Both the position numbers and the translations under genes were made by a program. From assembly GCA_051453625.1 (NCBI GenBank), contig JBOZIK010000001.1:169070871-169134870 (forward strand): 64,000 nt of DNA. Reading direction: 5' to 3'. The stretch's first letter is position 1, and the number at the start of each line of letters is the position of its first letter. The DNA is from Welwitschia mirabilis (lineage: Eukaryota; Gnetophyta; Gnetopsida; Welwitschiales). The notes below the pieces were generated by a model. That model was not told where the DNA came from. It searched no databases and saw nothing but the letters and a program-made list of their open reading frames with translations. Shown here in pieces: positions 20,419 through 32,164 of the stretch.

Positions 20419-23400
20419 AGATGATTTCGCTGTAGATTCGAATACCCCCTCTCCAGTATTGCGGAGACAAATGAAAAGATTGAAGAAGGTCAGGGAAGTT
20501 GGAAGATATAAAGTGGAGTTGAGTCCCTTTTACAAGGCGGACGAGATCGCGGATCCACTTAGTGATTCTCATAGAAGCATCATTGATACAACCGATCCGA
20601 AGCCTGACGAACACTTGGACCAGGCTTTTAACTCTTTGCAGGACAGTTTTACAGGAAGTGACCTTGATGAGGCACAAGGCGGGACGGGAAAAGAGGTCGA
20701 CGAAAAGGAAAGAGATGATATCGAAGTTGAAGCCGAGGAAAACCTAAGAGGCGGTGTAGAGAACGCGTCTTCAAAACCAGAATCGAATGTCACTGCGAAT
20801 GATCCACAATATGGAACCGAATTCGAGAGCATAGGAGAGGAACCGGACCATCTATCTCCGTGTTCTGGGGATCATAGGACTCAATCAACAGGAACTGATT
20901 TGGAGGGTGACTTCTGCAAGAGGCCTGCCCCTTCGGTACCTGAAAGCATACAGGAAGAAAAACTTCCGGAAGAAAACGTAGGTAACTGGGCAACTGAAAC
21001 GTCAGAAATGGAACAGTCATCCCAAACAGGAAGGAAGAAACGGAAAGAGCCGGTGGATCGATCCAAAACATCTAAGTCCGAAGATCCATATAAAAGCAAG
21101 GGCTCCAAAAGGGTTCGTTTTGTGTTATATACGTGATAAGTGTTACGCTTCTTGCTAATTTATTCAAGTGTTAATTGCTCTCTTCCTGCAGCCAAAGAAG
21201 TCTGAAATCGAGGAGATACATTCTCAATCTCAGCGGTTACTGAGAGGTTTGGATTTCTGCTTTTCTTCCCTTTTCCTGTTAGATATTATGTTGTCTTATA
21301 GTTGTGGTAGTCTGAAAGGTCACTCCAAACTCTGCTTCAACGTTTCGACATTTGCTCTTGGTTTTGAAATTAGAGACACCAAACGCTTCCTTCAAGCACT
21401 TACCTGTTGTTCAAAAACCTATCTCGTCGGTTTTAGAAAAGATCCGTCTCCGAAAGCAGCAGCTTGAGGAGAAGTAAGTTTTCTCAAAGATTTTATACAA
21501 CTTCTATTTGATGTTTTTTAAATGTATTACTGGCGAATAAATTGAGTTACTTTTGGTTTCAAATTCTTTGGCCTTTTTAACGCAGGGATAAGGATTTCTG
21601 TGTCCAAAGACCTGAAGTTCCTTCCAAAGAAGCTGCATCTCTGAAAGAGGAGTTTTCGGAGGAACACGATGGCCGGACTGTTTTAAGTAACGATGAAGAT
21701 ACCCACGAATCTATCAGAAAGGTAGCCTTGCAAGATAAATTGCACCAAATGGATCATATGATGCACGTTCCAAGTGCTGTCCATGTTCATTTTCTAGTGC
21801 TTTTATTCTAGGGGATGACTGCTCAAGACCTGCAAACTTTGTTTTCAGATGGACGAACCTGAAAATGGTGGATTAGGGAATCCCTCTGCTCAAGATGCTT
21901 GTGCGCCTAATCCAGTTGATAATGATGACTGTCAAAGAGTATGAGTTTGGGCTTGCCAGTGTTTTGAACTTTGTCAAAGTATACACATTTAACCCAAACG
22001 TACAAATTGATTATGGTTTCCTGTCCACCATTCTTTTGTTTAAATGGGGGGCACAAAATCACCATCATTGTTTGCAAACCGAGTTCTACAAACGTACGGT
22101 GCTACTATGTTTTTCTGAAGGAATGCTGTTTGTCGTCGTGATGCAGATTGCAGAAGACAAGGGCATTCAGTCTGATTGTGAATTTCGAGCACCAGTTTTA
22201 GATTCCGAGGTACCTCCCTGTTTACAAACTGTAGTTTTCGTTGACTAATTTCAAAACGCATGGAGAACTGCACTGTATTCGTTATGTTTTGATCTTCGCG
22301 GCGTCCTTTTTGCAACTCTAATCCTTCGCACAAACAGGATAAAGAAGCTATTCCTCAAGAAAGTAAAGAGGATGAAACAGCGTTACTCACCTCAAATCCA
22401 ACAGATCTCAAGCTTGATTCGCATTACGATGAAGAGTGAGCATCATACCATCATTTTTTTTTCTGAAAGCGTTCGTTGGTTTATTTTGGATTTTGTGAAC
22501 AAGAAGTTACAAAAGTTTTGAAACTGTTGAAGAATCGAGCCACAAGGAGAAGAATGGAAATGTTATTATAGACATGCTTGATTACTGAATAGATGTTTCT
22601 ATCCAGATATCCATACGAAGATGACAAGGAGAACGTGGAGCCTTCCCCAAAGAGGACAACTGAAGCAACTTCATACAATAAAGTAGCACCTGTAAAGGCA
22701 TTTTTCGAGGATGAGGCCGAAGACGAGGATGAAGATGTTCTTGTGATGAATCCGAAGAAGACGAAAACGAAGACTTAGCTGACTTAATCGCGACCACACA
22801 AGATGTTGAGAATGAGGTCGACAAAAGAAGGCGCGATGAGCTTCATAGAAAATGGCTTGAACAACAAGATACCGCAGAGACTGATGATCTTTTACTAAGA
22901 TTAAAAAACCACGGGAAGCAAGGATATGTGCATTCCAGGAGACCTGCACTTCTTGAGGAGGTTGATAATGATATATTTGATAACATCGAAGGTTCTGAAG
23001 AGAACGATGTCCAATCTACTGATAAGTTGAGCAGCAGTACTTCTCTTTCGCAAGATTCCAGACATGCAGAAGACGAATTCAACTTCGTGAAGAATTCCTT
23101 GAAAGCAGACATAGACGATGAAAGTGATAAGACTGCTTCATCAGACGACGAGGGATTAGAAGAAGATCTTAGAATTCAACGAATTCTTCAAGAATCGGTA
23201 TGTGGATCCTTGTTCTTTACTTTTTTCCAAGATTTTCATCATGGACGTTGAAAATTCAGGGCGAAAATGACTTGTTTGGTTTTTGTAACTTTAACCAGGA
23301 GGAACAAGAGGCATTAATAAGTCCAGTGGATGATGAGAGATCGCGGGAGATTCTTGGGCTTATTAAGAAAGAAAACGTTGCTCCTGCTACGAAGAAGAAA

Positions 23401-26400
23401 CCAAAATCAACATCAAGTAATTTTATTTTGGTTTTATCACCTGTGCCTGTGTTCATTGAAGTTAGATCTCATATGGCTCTACAATGTTATTGCAGCTTTT
23501 CATGAGATCATTGGACTCGGAGGAAACAGTAACAGCTCTTCGAAGGTAAGTCCGCGTTTAAATAGCTTGAGATTTCATATGAGGCTTGTCATGTGTATGT
23601 GATATTTTTTGATGTTTCATACAGGACAATTTTAGCTGCATGCATACTCGTCTAGTTTCTTCATGGAATTATCGAAAGGACATGATTTGTTCACAACTTT
23701 CTTTTTTGGTTAATCTGCCTTCGCTGCATGTGTAAATGTGTAACAGAAGAATAGCTTCCGTTGCCAACTAGTGTTGTTGTTGTCGGTAGAAGGATGCGGT
23801 AAAGTGCATTTGCTGCACGAAATCGTTTATCTGCATCCCTCTTCTCTATATTTCTCAAATCTTTTTCTACGTAAGGATTTTCTTATCCATTTCCCTGACT
23901 CTCTTGCGCGTAATGGAACAGAGGAGTAGCTTTAGGTGGCAAGTGTATTGTCACTTCCTGTATAATTGTTGTGCATTTGACTCATACCAGCCTCATTTTG
24001 TGAAGTCACGAGCTCTTTTCTAAGAGTTGCCTAGTGGGTACATACTGCAGTTGCAATGGAATTGATAGTTATTGGATTCCTTATAAGAATTCCCGTCACT
24101 ATGGTAAATGGTGTAACATTAAATTCAGAAGCAAGTACATTACCTTAAGGCTCCAGACAATTTACCCTTAAAACAATGAGTTTTTTGGGTTAAAACAAGA
24201 AATTTCGCGATTTATTGTACTTTCACGAACACAAGATTTCGGCAAAAGCTGTGCGGGATTTTGAAAAATTAACAGCGTGCTGTATACGGCGCAAAATAGC
24301 CCTGCCTTTTTTCTTGTGCTAATACGATCACCCAGATATAGTTTTCGAAGAGATACTGTATGCTCCCCAGCGAACAGTGATGCAACTCTGTCCATTACTA
24401 AAAGATTATCTATAATGCTCTACCCTCCCGTCTATGAGAACCGGCGCTACTATTAACCTTTCAATTGCCATTGACGGACGACGCTTTTTCTGTAGTGAAC
24501 TGCAGCGATACTGTATTCTCCCTAGGAAACGGTGACGTAACTTTCTCCATTACTAAAAGCGCCTCTATAATGCTCTACTCTCAGAACGAAAATTAGCGGT
24601 AATATTTACTTTTATATTGCTACCCATGGGCAACGCTTATTTTTAGAGAACTGCAAGGGTTTGCCATTAACGTGCAAACTTGTCAGGNNNNNNNNNNNNN
24701 NNNNNNNNNNNNNNNNNNNNNNNNNNNNNNNNNNNNNNNNNNNNNNNNNNNNNNNNNNNNNNNNNNNNNNNNNNNNNNNNNNNNNNNNNNNNNNNNNNNN
24801 NNNNNNNNNNNNNNNNNNNNNNNNNNNNNNNNNNNNNNNNNNNNNNNNNNNNNNNNNNNNNNNNNNNNNNNNNNNNNNNNNNNNNNNNNNNNNNNNNNNN
24901 NNNNNNNNNNNNNNNNNNNNNNNNNNNNNNNNNNNNNNNNNNNNNNNNNNNNNNNNNNNNNNNNNNNNNNNNNNNNNNNNNNNNNNNNNNNNNNNNNNNN
25001 NNNNNNNNNNNNNNNNNNNNNNNNNNNNNNNNNNNNNNNNNNNNNNNNNNNNNNNNNNNNNNNNNNNNNNNNNNNNNNNNNNNNNNNNNNNNNNNNNNNN
25101 NNNNNNNNNNNNNNNNNNNNNNNNNNNNNNNNNNNNNNNNNNNNNNNNNNNNNNNNNNNNNNNNNNNNNNNNNNNNNNNNNNNNNNNNNNNNNNNNNNNN
25201 NNNNNNNNNNNNNNNNNNNNNNNNNNNNNNNNNNNNNNNNNNNNNNNNNNNNNNNNNNNNNNNNNNNNNNNNNNNNNNNNNNNNNNNNNNNNNNNNNNNN
25301 NNNNNNNNNNNNNNNNNNNNNNNNNNNNNNNNNNNNNNNNNNNNNNNNNNNNNNNNNNNNNNNNNNNNNNNNNNNNNNNNNNNNNNNNNNNNNNNNNNNN
25401 NNNNNNNNNNNNNNNNNNNNNNNNNNNNNNNNNNNNNNNNNNNNNNNNNNNNNNNNNNNNNNNNNNNNNNNNNNNNNNNNNNNNNNNNNNNNNNNNNNNN
25501 NNNNNNNNNNNNNNNNNNNNNNNNNNNNNNNNNNNNNNNNNNNNNACCTGATGGCCTGGTTCAATCGTGGCTAGTCAGTAATCAGCATTTATCAGCTCTC
25601 TTTGTTGGTCAAGTAAGCTCTGTGTCAGTAAGCTTGTTCTCAGTCTCAAAGGCATGAAAAAAAAGTGAACTTTTGGCATGGCTAATATTCAAGATATTAC
25701 GTATACGATGCTTCCGAATTAAAATTTCATAGGCGATGTGGAATTGAAATATGTTTTTGACCTAGTAAACGATGTTTTAATAAACCATGTTTTCAAAGGA
25801 ATTTTCATCCATGCTTATCTTGAATTGATGATTATAGGAGCTGAACTTATGCACTTCAGAATGTGGATTAGTGATCGCCCACATTATACCGAGCAAAATG
25901 TTATTCCAGATTAAATCTGGCGCTTTAGGAACTGTGCTGCCACATCGTGCTTTTGGCACTAAACTTTAGCCAATTTCAGTTATCAGGAATCGTCACTGCG
26001 GCTGATTTGTTTTTACTCAACTATATGCAATTAGGTGACGTTGACAAACTAGAATTTGCAGGCAGGGACATAGTAACTAACATTATTCTCGAGTATCAAG
26101 CAGATGCCTTCCCTGCTATGACTATGTTCTAAGGTAAGATAATAAAATATTTTAGCAGTTACATATCAAATCCAGGCCTTACGTCTTGGGAAGCTGGTGA
26201 GTTTTTAAAATAAAGATTAGATTAGGGATGTACAAGAGCATTGAAACAACATGCTTTCAAGGAAGATTTCACTTTCTTTTTAATAACGTGGTTATTATCG
26301 TTTGGTATCTGTTCTGATGACTTGTTATCATCCATCGTATATGCTTAAGGATATCTGGTTTGGGCCAATGTATGTAATAGTTTGAATCCTGCAGACTTCC

Positions 26401-26890
26401 TTTTTGGGCCGGACAACAAGCTCGTCTCTGCAAGTGTCACACAAGCAGGTCGTAGGAGGACCACGATCTTACATTTTTGGGCGGGATGACAGTAACAGCA
26501 AACATTCATTTTCCAGCTCCAGAAATGAGGAAGACTTGGTAACCAGTTGCCATTTCACATCTCAGTATTTAAAGAATATTGCAGCATTTATTTCAGTTTT
26601 CTAATTGCCATTCCTTATTACGCTTTTTTTTTAAATAGATGCAGGAAACGAACGAAAATGGTCCTTCTGTCAAGGATTCAAATAATCAATCTCTGTCACA
26701 AAGCAAATCTAAAAAGAATGTACCGGGAAAAAAAGCTTCGGAAAAAGAAGCAATTTCCAGCCAAGGATTGTCTCTTTTTGAAATTCTTCAGCGGAAAAAT
26801 ACAGGTGAAAAGTTTGAGACAAAGAAAGTCGTTGACATAACCCACTTTGCTATCAAATCCTCCAGCTCGGTCCAAAGACATCGCAAATAG
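20390..26890 (+). CDS. Claspin/Mrc1-like DNA replication checkpoint mediator, 12 exons, one frameshift
   Basis: Exons: 20390-21112, 21192-21246, 21374-21473, 21586-21721, 21849-21938, 22147-22209, 22338-22435, 22607-23197, 23299-23416, 23496-23545, 26395-26538, 26639-26890. All junctions are GT-AG and phases agree, giving 806 residues if one missing base is allowed in exon 8. The protein is acidic and Ser-rich. Residues 1-241 end in a basic nuclear signal (GRKKRKEPVDR). Next comes EEIHSQSQRLLRET, close to the Claspin/Mrc1 'IHSETQRLLRE' motif, then PISSVLEKIRLRKQQLEEK. An Asp/Glu run leads to DLADLIATTQ and LHRKWLEQQDTAETDDLL (about 498-515), LEEDLRIQRILQES, SFLGRTTSSS, RSYIFGRDDSNSK (about 700) and a C-terminal SLFEILQRK. 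Claspin/Mrc1 travels with the replication fork and relays ATR signalling to the effector kinase. An acidic plant nuclear protein of another family is the main alternative. Confidence 0.7.
22626..22634 (+). other. KEN motif in exon 8
   Basis: The residues DDKENVEPSP contain K-E-N followed by a Pro nearby, the form of an APC/C-Cdh1 degron. A second KEN lies in exon 9. In animals Claspin is degraded through APC/C-Cdh1 in G1. Confidence 0.4.
22734..22745 (+). other. Single-base frameshift in exon 8 of the Claspin-like gene
   Basis: The incoming frame (EDEAEDEDED...) runs into a TAG at 22776-22778. The frame one base over is open from about 22734 to the exon end at 23197 and holds the conserved DLADLIATTQ and WLEQQD segments. 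Loss of one base in GATGTTCTTGTGATG explains both frames. The site is residue 466 or so, so the affected allele would lose the C-terminal 40 percent. No splice pair that would skip it was found. Confidence 0.75.
23368..23376 (+). other. KEN motif in exon 9
   Basis: LIKKENVAPAT carries a second K-E-N, again with Pro two to three residues later. See the KEN motif at 22626. Confidence 0.35.
24352..24687 (+). repeat. About 155-base tandem repeat inside intron 10, running into the gap
   Basis: GATACTGTAT at 24352 recurs as GATACTGTAT at 24507. Shared downstream pieces are CATTACTAAAAG and CTATAATGCTCTAC. The stretch ACGCTTTTTCTGTAGTGAACT (cut here) before the second unit recurs near 24632 as ACGCTTATTTTTAGAGAACT, opening a third unit just before the N run. 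The array therefore probably extends into the gap. Confidence 0.7.
24688..25545. other. Assembly gap (858 N) in intron 10
   Basis: The gap begins within the third unit of the tandem repeat, so an unresolved array is the likely cause. Confidence 0.95.
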
Positions 26891-27306
26891 GGTTGAGGAC
26901 AAACAAAGGAGCTCAATGGTATATGCGTCGTTTCTTGAAATTTTATCCATTTTCCAATCCATCTGAAAAGCTGGAAATTCGCTTTTGTGTTGGGCGATTT
27001 AAAACATTGCCGTATTACAAGTTAATAACTGGAGTGCTGAATAAAAAACTTTGATTTACGTAATAACGGCAAATTTCCATGCTTCAGTGAACTAACATTA
27101 TTTGACGTATCTGTATCCTCTAGCGCACCCATTCAGCATATGAATGTTGCTCTTGTCAGGATCTACATCCATGCTAATGATTCATGATGCTACCACAGTA
27201 TTCGGGTTACAATAGAACCCCAAAAAGTGTCCCCAGAAGTTGTCATCTTATCAATGCCTGAAAATTATTCCGGTTTCTCATAACAAATACCAAAGAAGTT
27301 AGATTA
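26891..27306 (+). other. 3' flank of the Claspin-like gene
   Basis: No coding potential. An AATAAA at 27040-27045, 150 bases behind the stop, is the best polyadenylation signal. The N gap 27307-27900 follows. Confidence 0.4.
27040..27045 (+). terminator. Candidate poly(A) signal AATAAA
   Basis: A canonical hexamer at a normal 3' UTR distance from the stop codon at 26888-26890. Plant signals are loose, so this is a position-based guess. Confidence 0.35.
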
Positions 27307-27900
27307 NNNNNNNNNNNNNNNNNNNNNNNNNNNNNNNNNNNNNNNNNNNNNNNNNNNNNNNNNNNNNNNNNNNNNNNNNNNNNNNNNNNNNNNNNNNNNN
27401 NNNNNNNNNNNNNNNNNNNNNNNNNNNNNNNNNNNNNNNNNNNNNNNNNNNNNNNNNNNNNNNNNNNNNNNNNNNNNNNNNNNNNNNNNNNNNNNNNNNN
27501 NNNNNNNNNNNNNNNNNNNNNNNNNNNNNNNNNNNNNNNNNNNNNNNNNNNNNNNNNNNNNNNNNNNNNNNNNNNNNNNNNNNNNNNNNNNNNNNNNNNN
27601 NNNNNNNNNNNNNNNNNNNNNNNNNNNNNNNNNNNNNNNNNNNNNNNNNNNNNNNNNNNNNNNNNNNNNNNNNNNNNNNNNNNNNNNNNNNNNNNNNNNN
27701 NNNNNNNNNNNNNNNNNNNNNNNNNNNNNNNNNNNNNNNNNNNNNNNNNNNNNNNNNNNNNNNNNNNNNNNNNNNNNNNNNNNNNNNNNNNNNNNNNNNN
27801 NNNNNNNNNNNNNNNNNNNNNNNNNNNNNNNNNNNNNNNNNNNNNNNNNNNNNNNNNNNNNNNNNNNNNNNNNNNNNNNNNNNNNNNNNNNNNNNNNNNN

Positions 27901-28110
27901 TGACTGTAGGTAATATTCAGAATGAGCAAAAAATGGAGGCGTTGGAATTTTGTAAGCAGATGCAGATTGTTAGACCTAAACCAGATTTAAGGGCTTTTTC
28001 AAGCATTCTGCCTGGATGGGGAAAATTGCTGGCTGGAATTGGGAATGGAGATTCATCAAGAGATTAGAAATGGGCACAGTTGATTTGGAATCTCAATGTT
28101 TTGTTAAGGC
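27901..28110 (+). pseudogene. PPR (pentatricopeptide) gene fragment
   Basis: The frame reads GNIQNEQKMEALEFCKQMQI then KPDLRAFSSILPG, the 'N-x-x-x-EAL-x-x-x-x-QM...KPD-x-x-x-FSS[IV]LP' repeat of plant PLS-class PPR proteins. After a shift of one base LELGMEIHQEIRNG follows, again a typical PPR linker, and then ESQCFVKANC. Full PPR proteins edit or process organelle RNA; this piece covers about one and a half repeats, with a frameshift and stops, between two N gaps. Confidence 0.65.
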
Positions 28111-28264
28111 AAATTGTTAGAGTTCCTATAAAAATCCTTGTCTAGATGAGATATAATTACTCACATCAATTTCACAAAAAACCTTGTCTTCCTTTGATTA
28201 TTTGCTAGTTTTTACAATGCATGCAGGCCTTGTCTGTGGGACGGCTGGCTTGGTTGTTTGAGAT

Positions 28265-28818
28265 NNNNNNNNNNNNNNNNNNNNNNNNNNNNNNNNNNNN
28301 NNNNNNNNNNNNNNNNNNNNNNNNNNNNNNNNNNNNNNNNNNNNNNNNNNNNNNNNNNNNNNNNNNNNNNNNNNNNNNNNNNNNNNNNNNNNNNNNNNNN
28401 NNNNNNNNNNNNNNNNNNNNNNNNNNNNNNNNNNNNNNNNNNNNNNNNNNNNNNNNNNNNNNNNNNNNNNNNNNNNNNNNNNNNNNNNNNNNNNNNNNNN
28501 NNNNNNNNNNNNNNNNNNNNNNNNNNNNNNNNNNNNNNNNNNNNNNNNNNNNNNNNNNNNNNNNNNNNNNNNNNNNNNNNNNNNNNNNNNNNNNNNNNNN
28601 NNNNNNNNNNNNNNNNNNNNNNNNNNNNNNNNNNNNNNNNNNNNNNNNNNNNNNNNNNNNNNNNNNNNNNNNNNNNNNNNNNNNNNNNNNNNNNNNNNNN
28701 NNNNNNNNNNNNNNNNNNNNNNNNNNNNNNNNNNNNNNNNNNNNNNNNNNNNNNNNNNNNNNNNNNNNNNNNNNNNNNNNNNNNNNNNNNNNNNNNNNNN
28801 NNNNNNNNNNNNNNNNNN
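28265..28818. other. Assembly gap (554 N)
   Basis: All N. The flanks do not match each other. Confidence 0.95.
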
Positions 28819-30047
28819 CCGAACAAAAAACTGTACAAGAATCTTTGGTGGTGTCTTTGCAGTCCAAGAAAGAATGCAGAAGAGATATCAGTTAAAAAAG
28901 TCAAGCAAGATCAATCTCTAGAAATAGAAGGGAGAAAAGATGCTGGCCATTGAGAGACATGTTAATAATCACAAGATACTAAAGACTGAAGGTAAAAACA
29001 TTGGTAAGTCCAAGTTCTCCTTGATATCATGATGGAGGGAAACTATATTGCAAATGTTGATGAATTATCGTCTGCTCTACATTATCCTAGGCATTTCCCT
29101 GGGTGCTCTATCCATGACCAGGGTGAAGCTTGGATGAAACTAAGTAGAGGTCTGAACCGACTGATGTTGCAAAATCAGCAGACGAGTTGTGGTTAGAAGT
29201 GAAATGCCACTTCAACCCATAGCTAGCTGGTTCTCCCTGAAATGCGTTGAGGCACAGCAGGTGACTGGACCATCTAGGGGTAAAGCACTGTTTCTTTTTT
29301 AGATTCTTGGACATCTGTTCACATGATACCTCTTGGAAACTGGGTGTCCACATGTCAACTGTTAGATATCGTTTATTTAAATGAGTAATAGTCATTTATA
29401 TAAAATCTTGGGATCTATCTGAATTAGGATGCTTAATCGTATGGTTTAGACAAATGCAGCGTGTCTTGCAATTGAATACCTTTAATAAGCAGAGATTCTC
29501 TACTGGGAGCAAGTTTGTTTATATTACCATATTACCCATAATGCATTAGTGATGTTGGAAGGCAAGAACAATGGAAAGTCTGCAAGTTTATTCAAGAGAA
29601 TTTACTGTGGAGGCTACAATTGTTTCCTTTGGAGACATGAAATCAATGTATGCTGAGTTTAATAGATTTGGCAGAGAGCATGGTATTTAGATATAACTAA
29701 CAATTTTGAGAACATAAGATGATGCAACCATTGAATGGAATAGAAGCATGTTGAAGGGTACACATCTAGAGCAAAGCTTTTCGACAGAGGATCCAGTTAT
29801 ACCAATCTATCTAAAAAATAAATCTCCCTTCTACTTTGGATGTGATCTGAAAGTTCCAACTCTAAGCAAATGGAGGACTAAATTGGATGAAAATTGTGAC
29901 CATGTGTTTTTCTGACTGTGCTAATGGTTAAGGGATGCAAGTTGTAGGATCCTATGCTGAAAGTTATAAGCTTTTTTTTTACCTTAAAAATCCAAGCAGA
30001 AAGAAAATACATCTAAAGCTGAATGCAACTAGAATTGGAGTTTGTAG
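28819..30047. other. Unassigned stretch
   Basis: No domain was recognised on either strand. A 95-residue - strand frame at 29108-29395 has mixed composition and no known motif. Confidence 0.35.
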
Positions 30048-30644
30048 CGTTCTGGGAGATTATCTTCCCCTCCTTATGTCAGATAATTGAGTTCATGGTA
30101 TTTAAAATTAGACAGTCTTCACATGTGATAAGCAGCCAAAGAAACAATTTGCAGCCAAATTTGAGGCCACCTACAAGGATATCTCAATCCTACTGAGTAA
30201 ATGAATCTGGTTCATTCCATGAACAGAATGTGGGATATTGTGCCTCTATTGAATGGGAAGAGATGAAAGACTCAATAATGAAGTAGGAGTTATGCTAAGA
30301 AAATCTGAACGAGAGTCTCTTGGGTTTTTACCTATTATGTATGTGTTTGTGTATAACCATTTTTGTGAGGTATCTTAAATTAAATTGTTATGCATGCCTA
30401 ACAACTGGCTTACACGATGAGCTTGATGAAGTCGTCCAAATTGTTTACAACCTAAAGTTTGTTCAGGAATGTATCAAGAAATCATTTTGTAGAGTGAACA
30501 AACTGTTCACTAATTTTTGCAGAACCACACAAGCAAAATGTCCATGATTTGAAAGTTCAATTCCCCAGAAATATGAATTTAAAGACTAGGATACTTTAAG
30601 TTGAATGCTCAACATTAACATATTTGAAGACAAAGACCAGAACA

Positions 30645-30745
30645 TATGGAGACAGGGGAGTTTTGTAACCAAATGCAGGCTTCCAGATCAGGCCTGATCC
30701 CAAGATCTTTTTAAGTATTCTGCCTGTATGTGGAAGACAGGCAGC
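30645..30745 (+). pseudogene. PPR fragment, first copy
   Basis: FCNQMQASRS, then after a one-base shift RPDPKIFLSILPVCGRQAAQ and a stop. The 'QM-x-x...PDP-x-[TI]F-x-SILP-x-C-G' pattern is that of a plant PPR repeat. The second copy is at 32064-32164 in the duplicated segment. Confidence 0.55.
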
Positions 30746-30756
30746 CCAATGATCTA

Positions 30757-30948
30757 CTAATATCTGATGATCTTCTCTAGAGCATTTTGCATTTCTATTG
30801 TGGGAAGTTCATGGAGTTTATAGACACTGGATAATCTATTCTGAAGCAAAAGATTCAAAAGATTAAATGCATTAGGATCAACATTCCAATCACTCACAGG
30901 ATAGTTGTTTAGCCATGCAAAGCAAATTGATCTGACAGTCTGAAACAC
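30757..30948 (-). other. Open frame of 63 residues, conserved in the second copy; unknown
   Basis: The - strand frame contains SICFAWLNNYPVSDWNVDP and NLLNLLLQNRLSSVYKLHEL. In the second copy (about 32361-32170) the matching frame is also open, with changes such as FTWLNNYPVSNWNVD. A pyrimidine/AG acceptor-like sequence (TTTGTGTTTCAG on the - strand) precedes it. It could be an internal exon of an unidentified gene or a captured exon. I cannot name the family. Confidence 0.3.
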
Positions 30949-32063
30949 AAAAAACTATTCTTTATGTTACAGTAGGTTCTAATGCTTAATTTTATGTGTT
31001 ACTTTAGTATGGATTATTTGCTGTATCCTCAGTCAAGAATAAATTAAGCATACAATGCCCAGAAAAAAGGCCCAGTTTTCGCTTGAGAAGATAACTGGGA
31101 AGCTGGCTAAGGTATGGATAACTGGGAAGGTGCTGAAGCTTGGTTGTCATTTTTTTACTAAAGTTCTGGGCTTTCCATAAAACAGTCTTGTAGCAAGGAG
31201 GTCCGTTAAAGATGGCTGGTTATGGGAGAAAGAAGGGGGGTGAACCATTCTTGTGACAATTCTTTATTTATTGTAGCTGATGGTCAAAGTTATTTGCATG
31301 TGTTACTGATAAAATACATAATGCATAAATANNNNNNNNNNNNNNNNNNNNNNNNNNNNNNNNNNNNNNNNNNNNNNNNNNNNNNNNNNNNNNNNNNNNN
31401 NNNNNNNNNNNNNNNNNNNNNNNNNNNNNNNATTTTGGAAGATTATCTTCCCCTCCTTATGTCAGATGATTGAATTCATGGTATTTAAAATTAGACAGTC
31501 TTCACATTTTAAATAATGTGATAAGGAGTCAAAGAAACAATTTGCAGCCAAATTTGAGGCCACCTATAAGGATATCCCAATCCTACTAAGTAAATGAATC
31601 TGGTTCATTTCATGAAGGAGAAATAGAAACTTTGCATGTGAATAGAACATGGGATATTGTGCCTCTATTGAATGGGAAGATATGAAAGCCTCAATAATGA
31701 AGTAGGGGTTATGCTAAGAAAATCTGAACAAGAGTCTTTTGGGTTTTTACCCGTTATGTATGTGTTTGTGTAAAACCGTTTTTGTGAGGTACCTTAAATT
31801 AAATTGTTATGCATGCCTAAGAACTTGCTTACATGATAAGCTTGGTGAAAAAGTCCAAATTGTTTACAACCTAAAGTTTGTTCAGGAATGTATCAAGAAA
31901 TCATTTTGTAGAGTGAACAAATTGTTCACTAATTTTTGCAAAACCACACAAGCAAAATGTCCATTATTTGAAAGTTCAATTCCCCAGAAATATGAATTTA
32001 AAGACTAGGATAAGTTGGATGCTTAGCATTAACATATTTAAAGATAAAGACCAGAATATATGG

Positions 32064-32164
32064 AGTCAGGAGAGTTTTGTAACCAAATGTAGGCTTTCAG
32101 ATCAGGCCTGATCCCAAGAACTTTTTAAGTATTCTGCCTGTATGTGGAAGACAGGCAGCTCAAT
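32064..32164 (+). pseudogene. PPR fragment, second copy
   Basis: This repeats the fragment at 30645-30745, including its frameshift, and adds a TAG in the QMQA region (caa atg tag). It belongs to the second copy of the 1.3 kb segment. Confidence 0.5.

Larger units (their letters stand above)
23546..26394 (+). other. Intron 10 of the Claspin-like gene (2.85 kb, with gap)
   Basis: Donor GTAAGT follows SSSK and acceptor CTGCAG precedes TSFLGR, both phase 0. The intron is 14 times longer than any other in the gene and contains a tandem repeat and an 858-base gap (24688-25545). A 75-residue - strand frame at 24168-24395 and a 61-residue + frame at 25947-26132 show no recognisable family; a small skipped exon cannot be excluded. 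Confidence 0.6.

Noticed and set aside
20569-21108. Three - strand frames opposite exon 1 of the Claspin-like gene
   Set aside because: They mirror the coding strand; the + strand frame has conserved motifs and splice sites.
21895-22248. 117-residue + frame within the gene
   Set aside because: It spans intron sequence and is in another frame than exons 5 and 6.
23200-23505. 101-residue + frame around exon 9
   Set aside because: It includes intron sequence on both sides; only the exon 9 part (EEQEALISPVDDERS) is real and is covered by the gene model.
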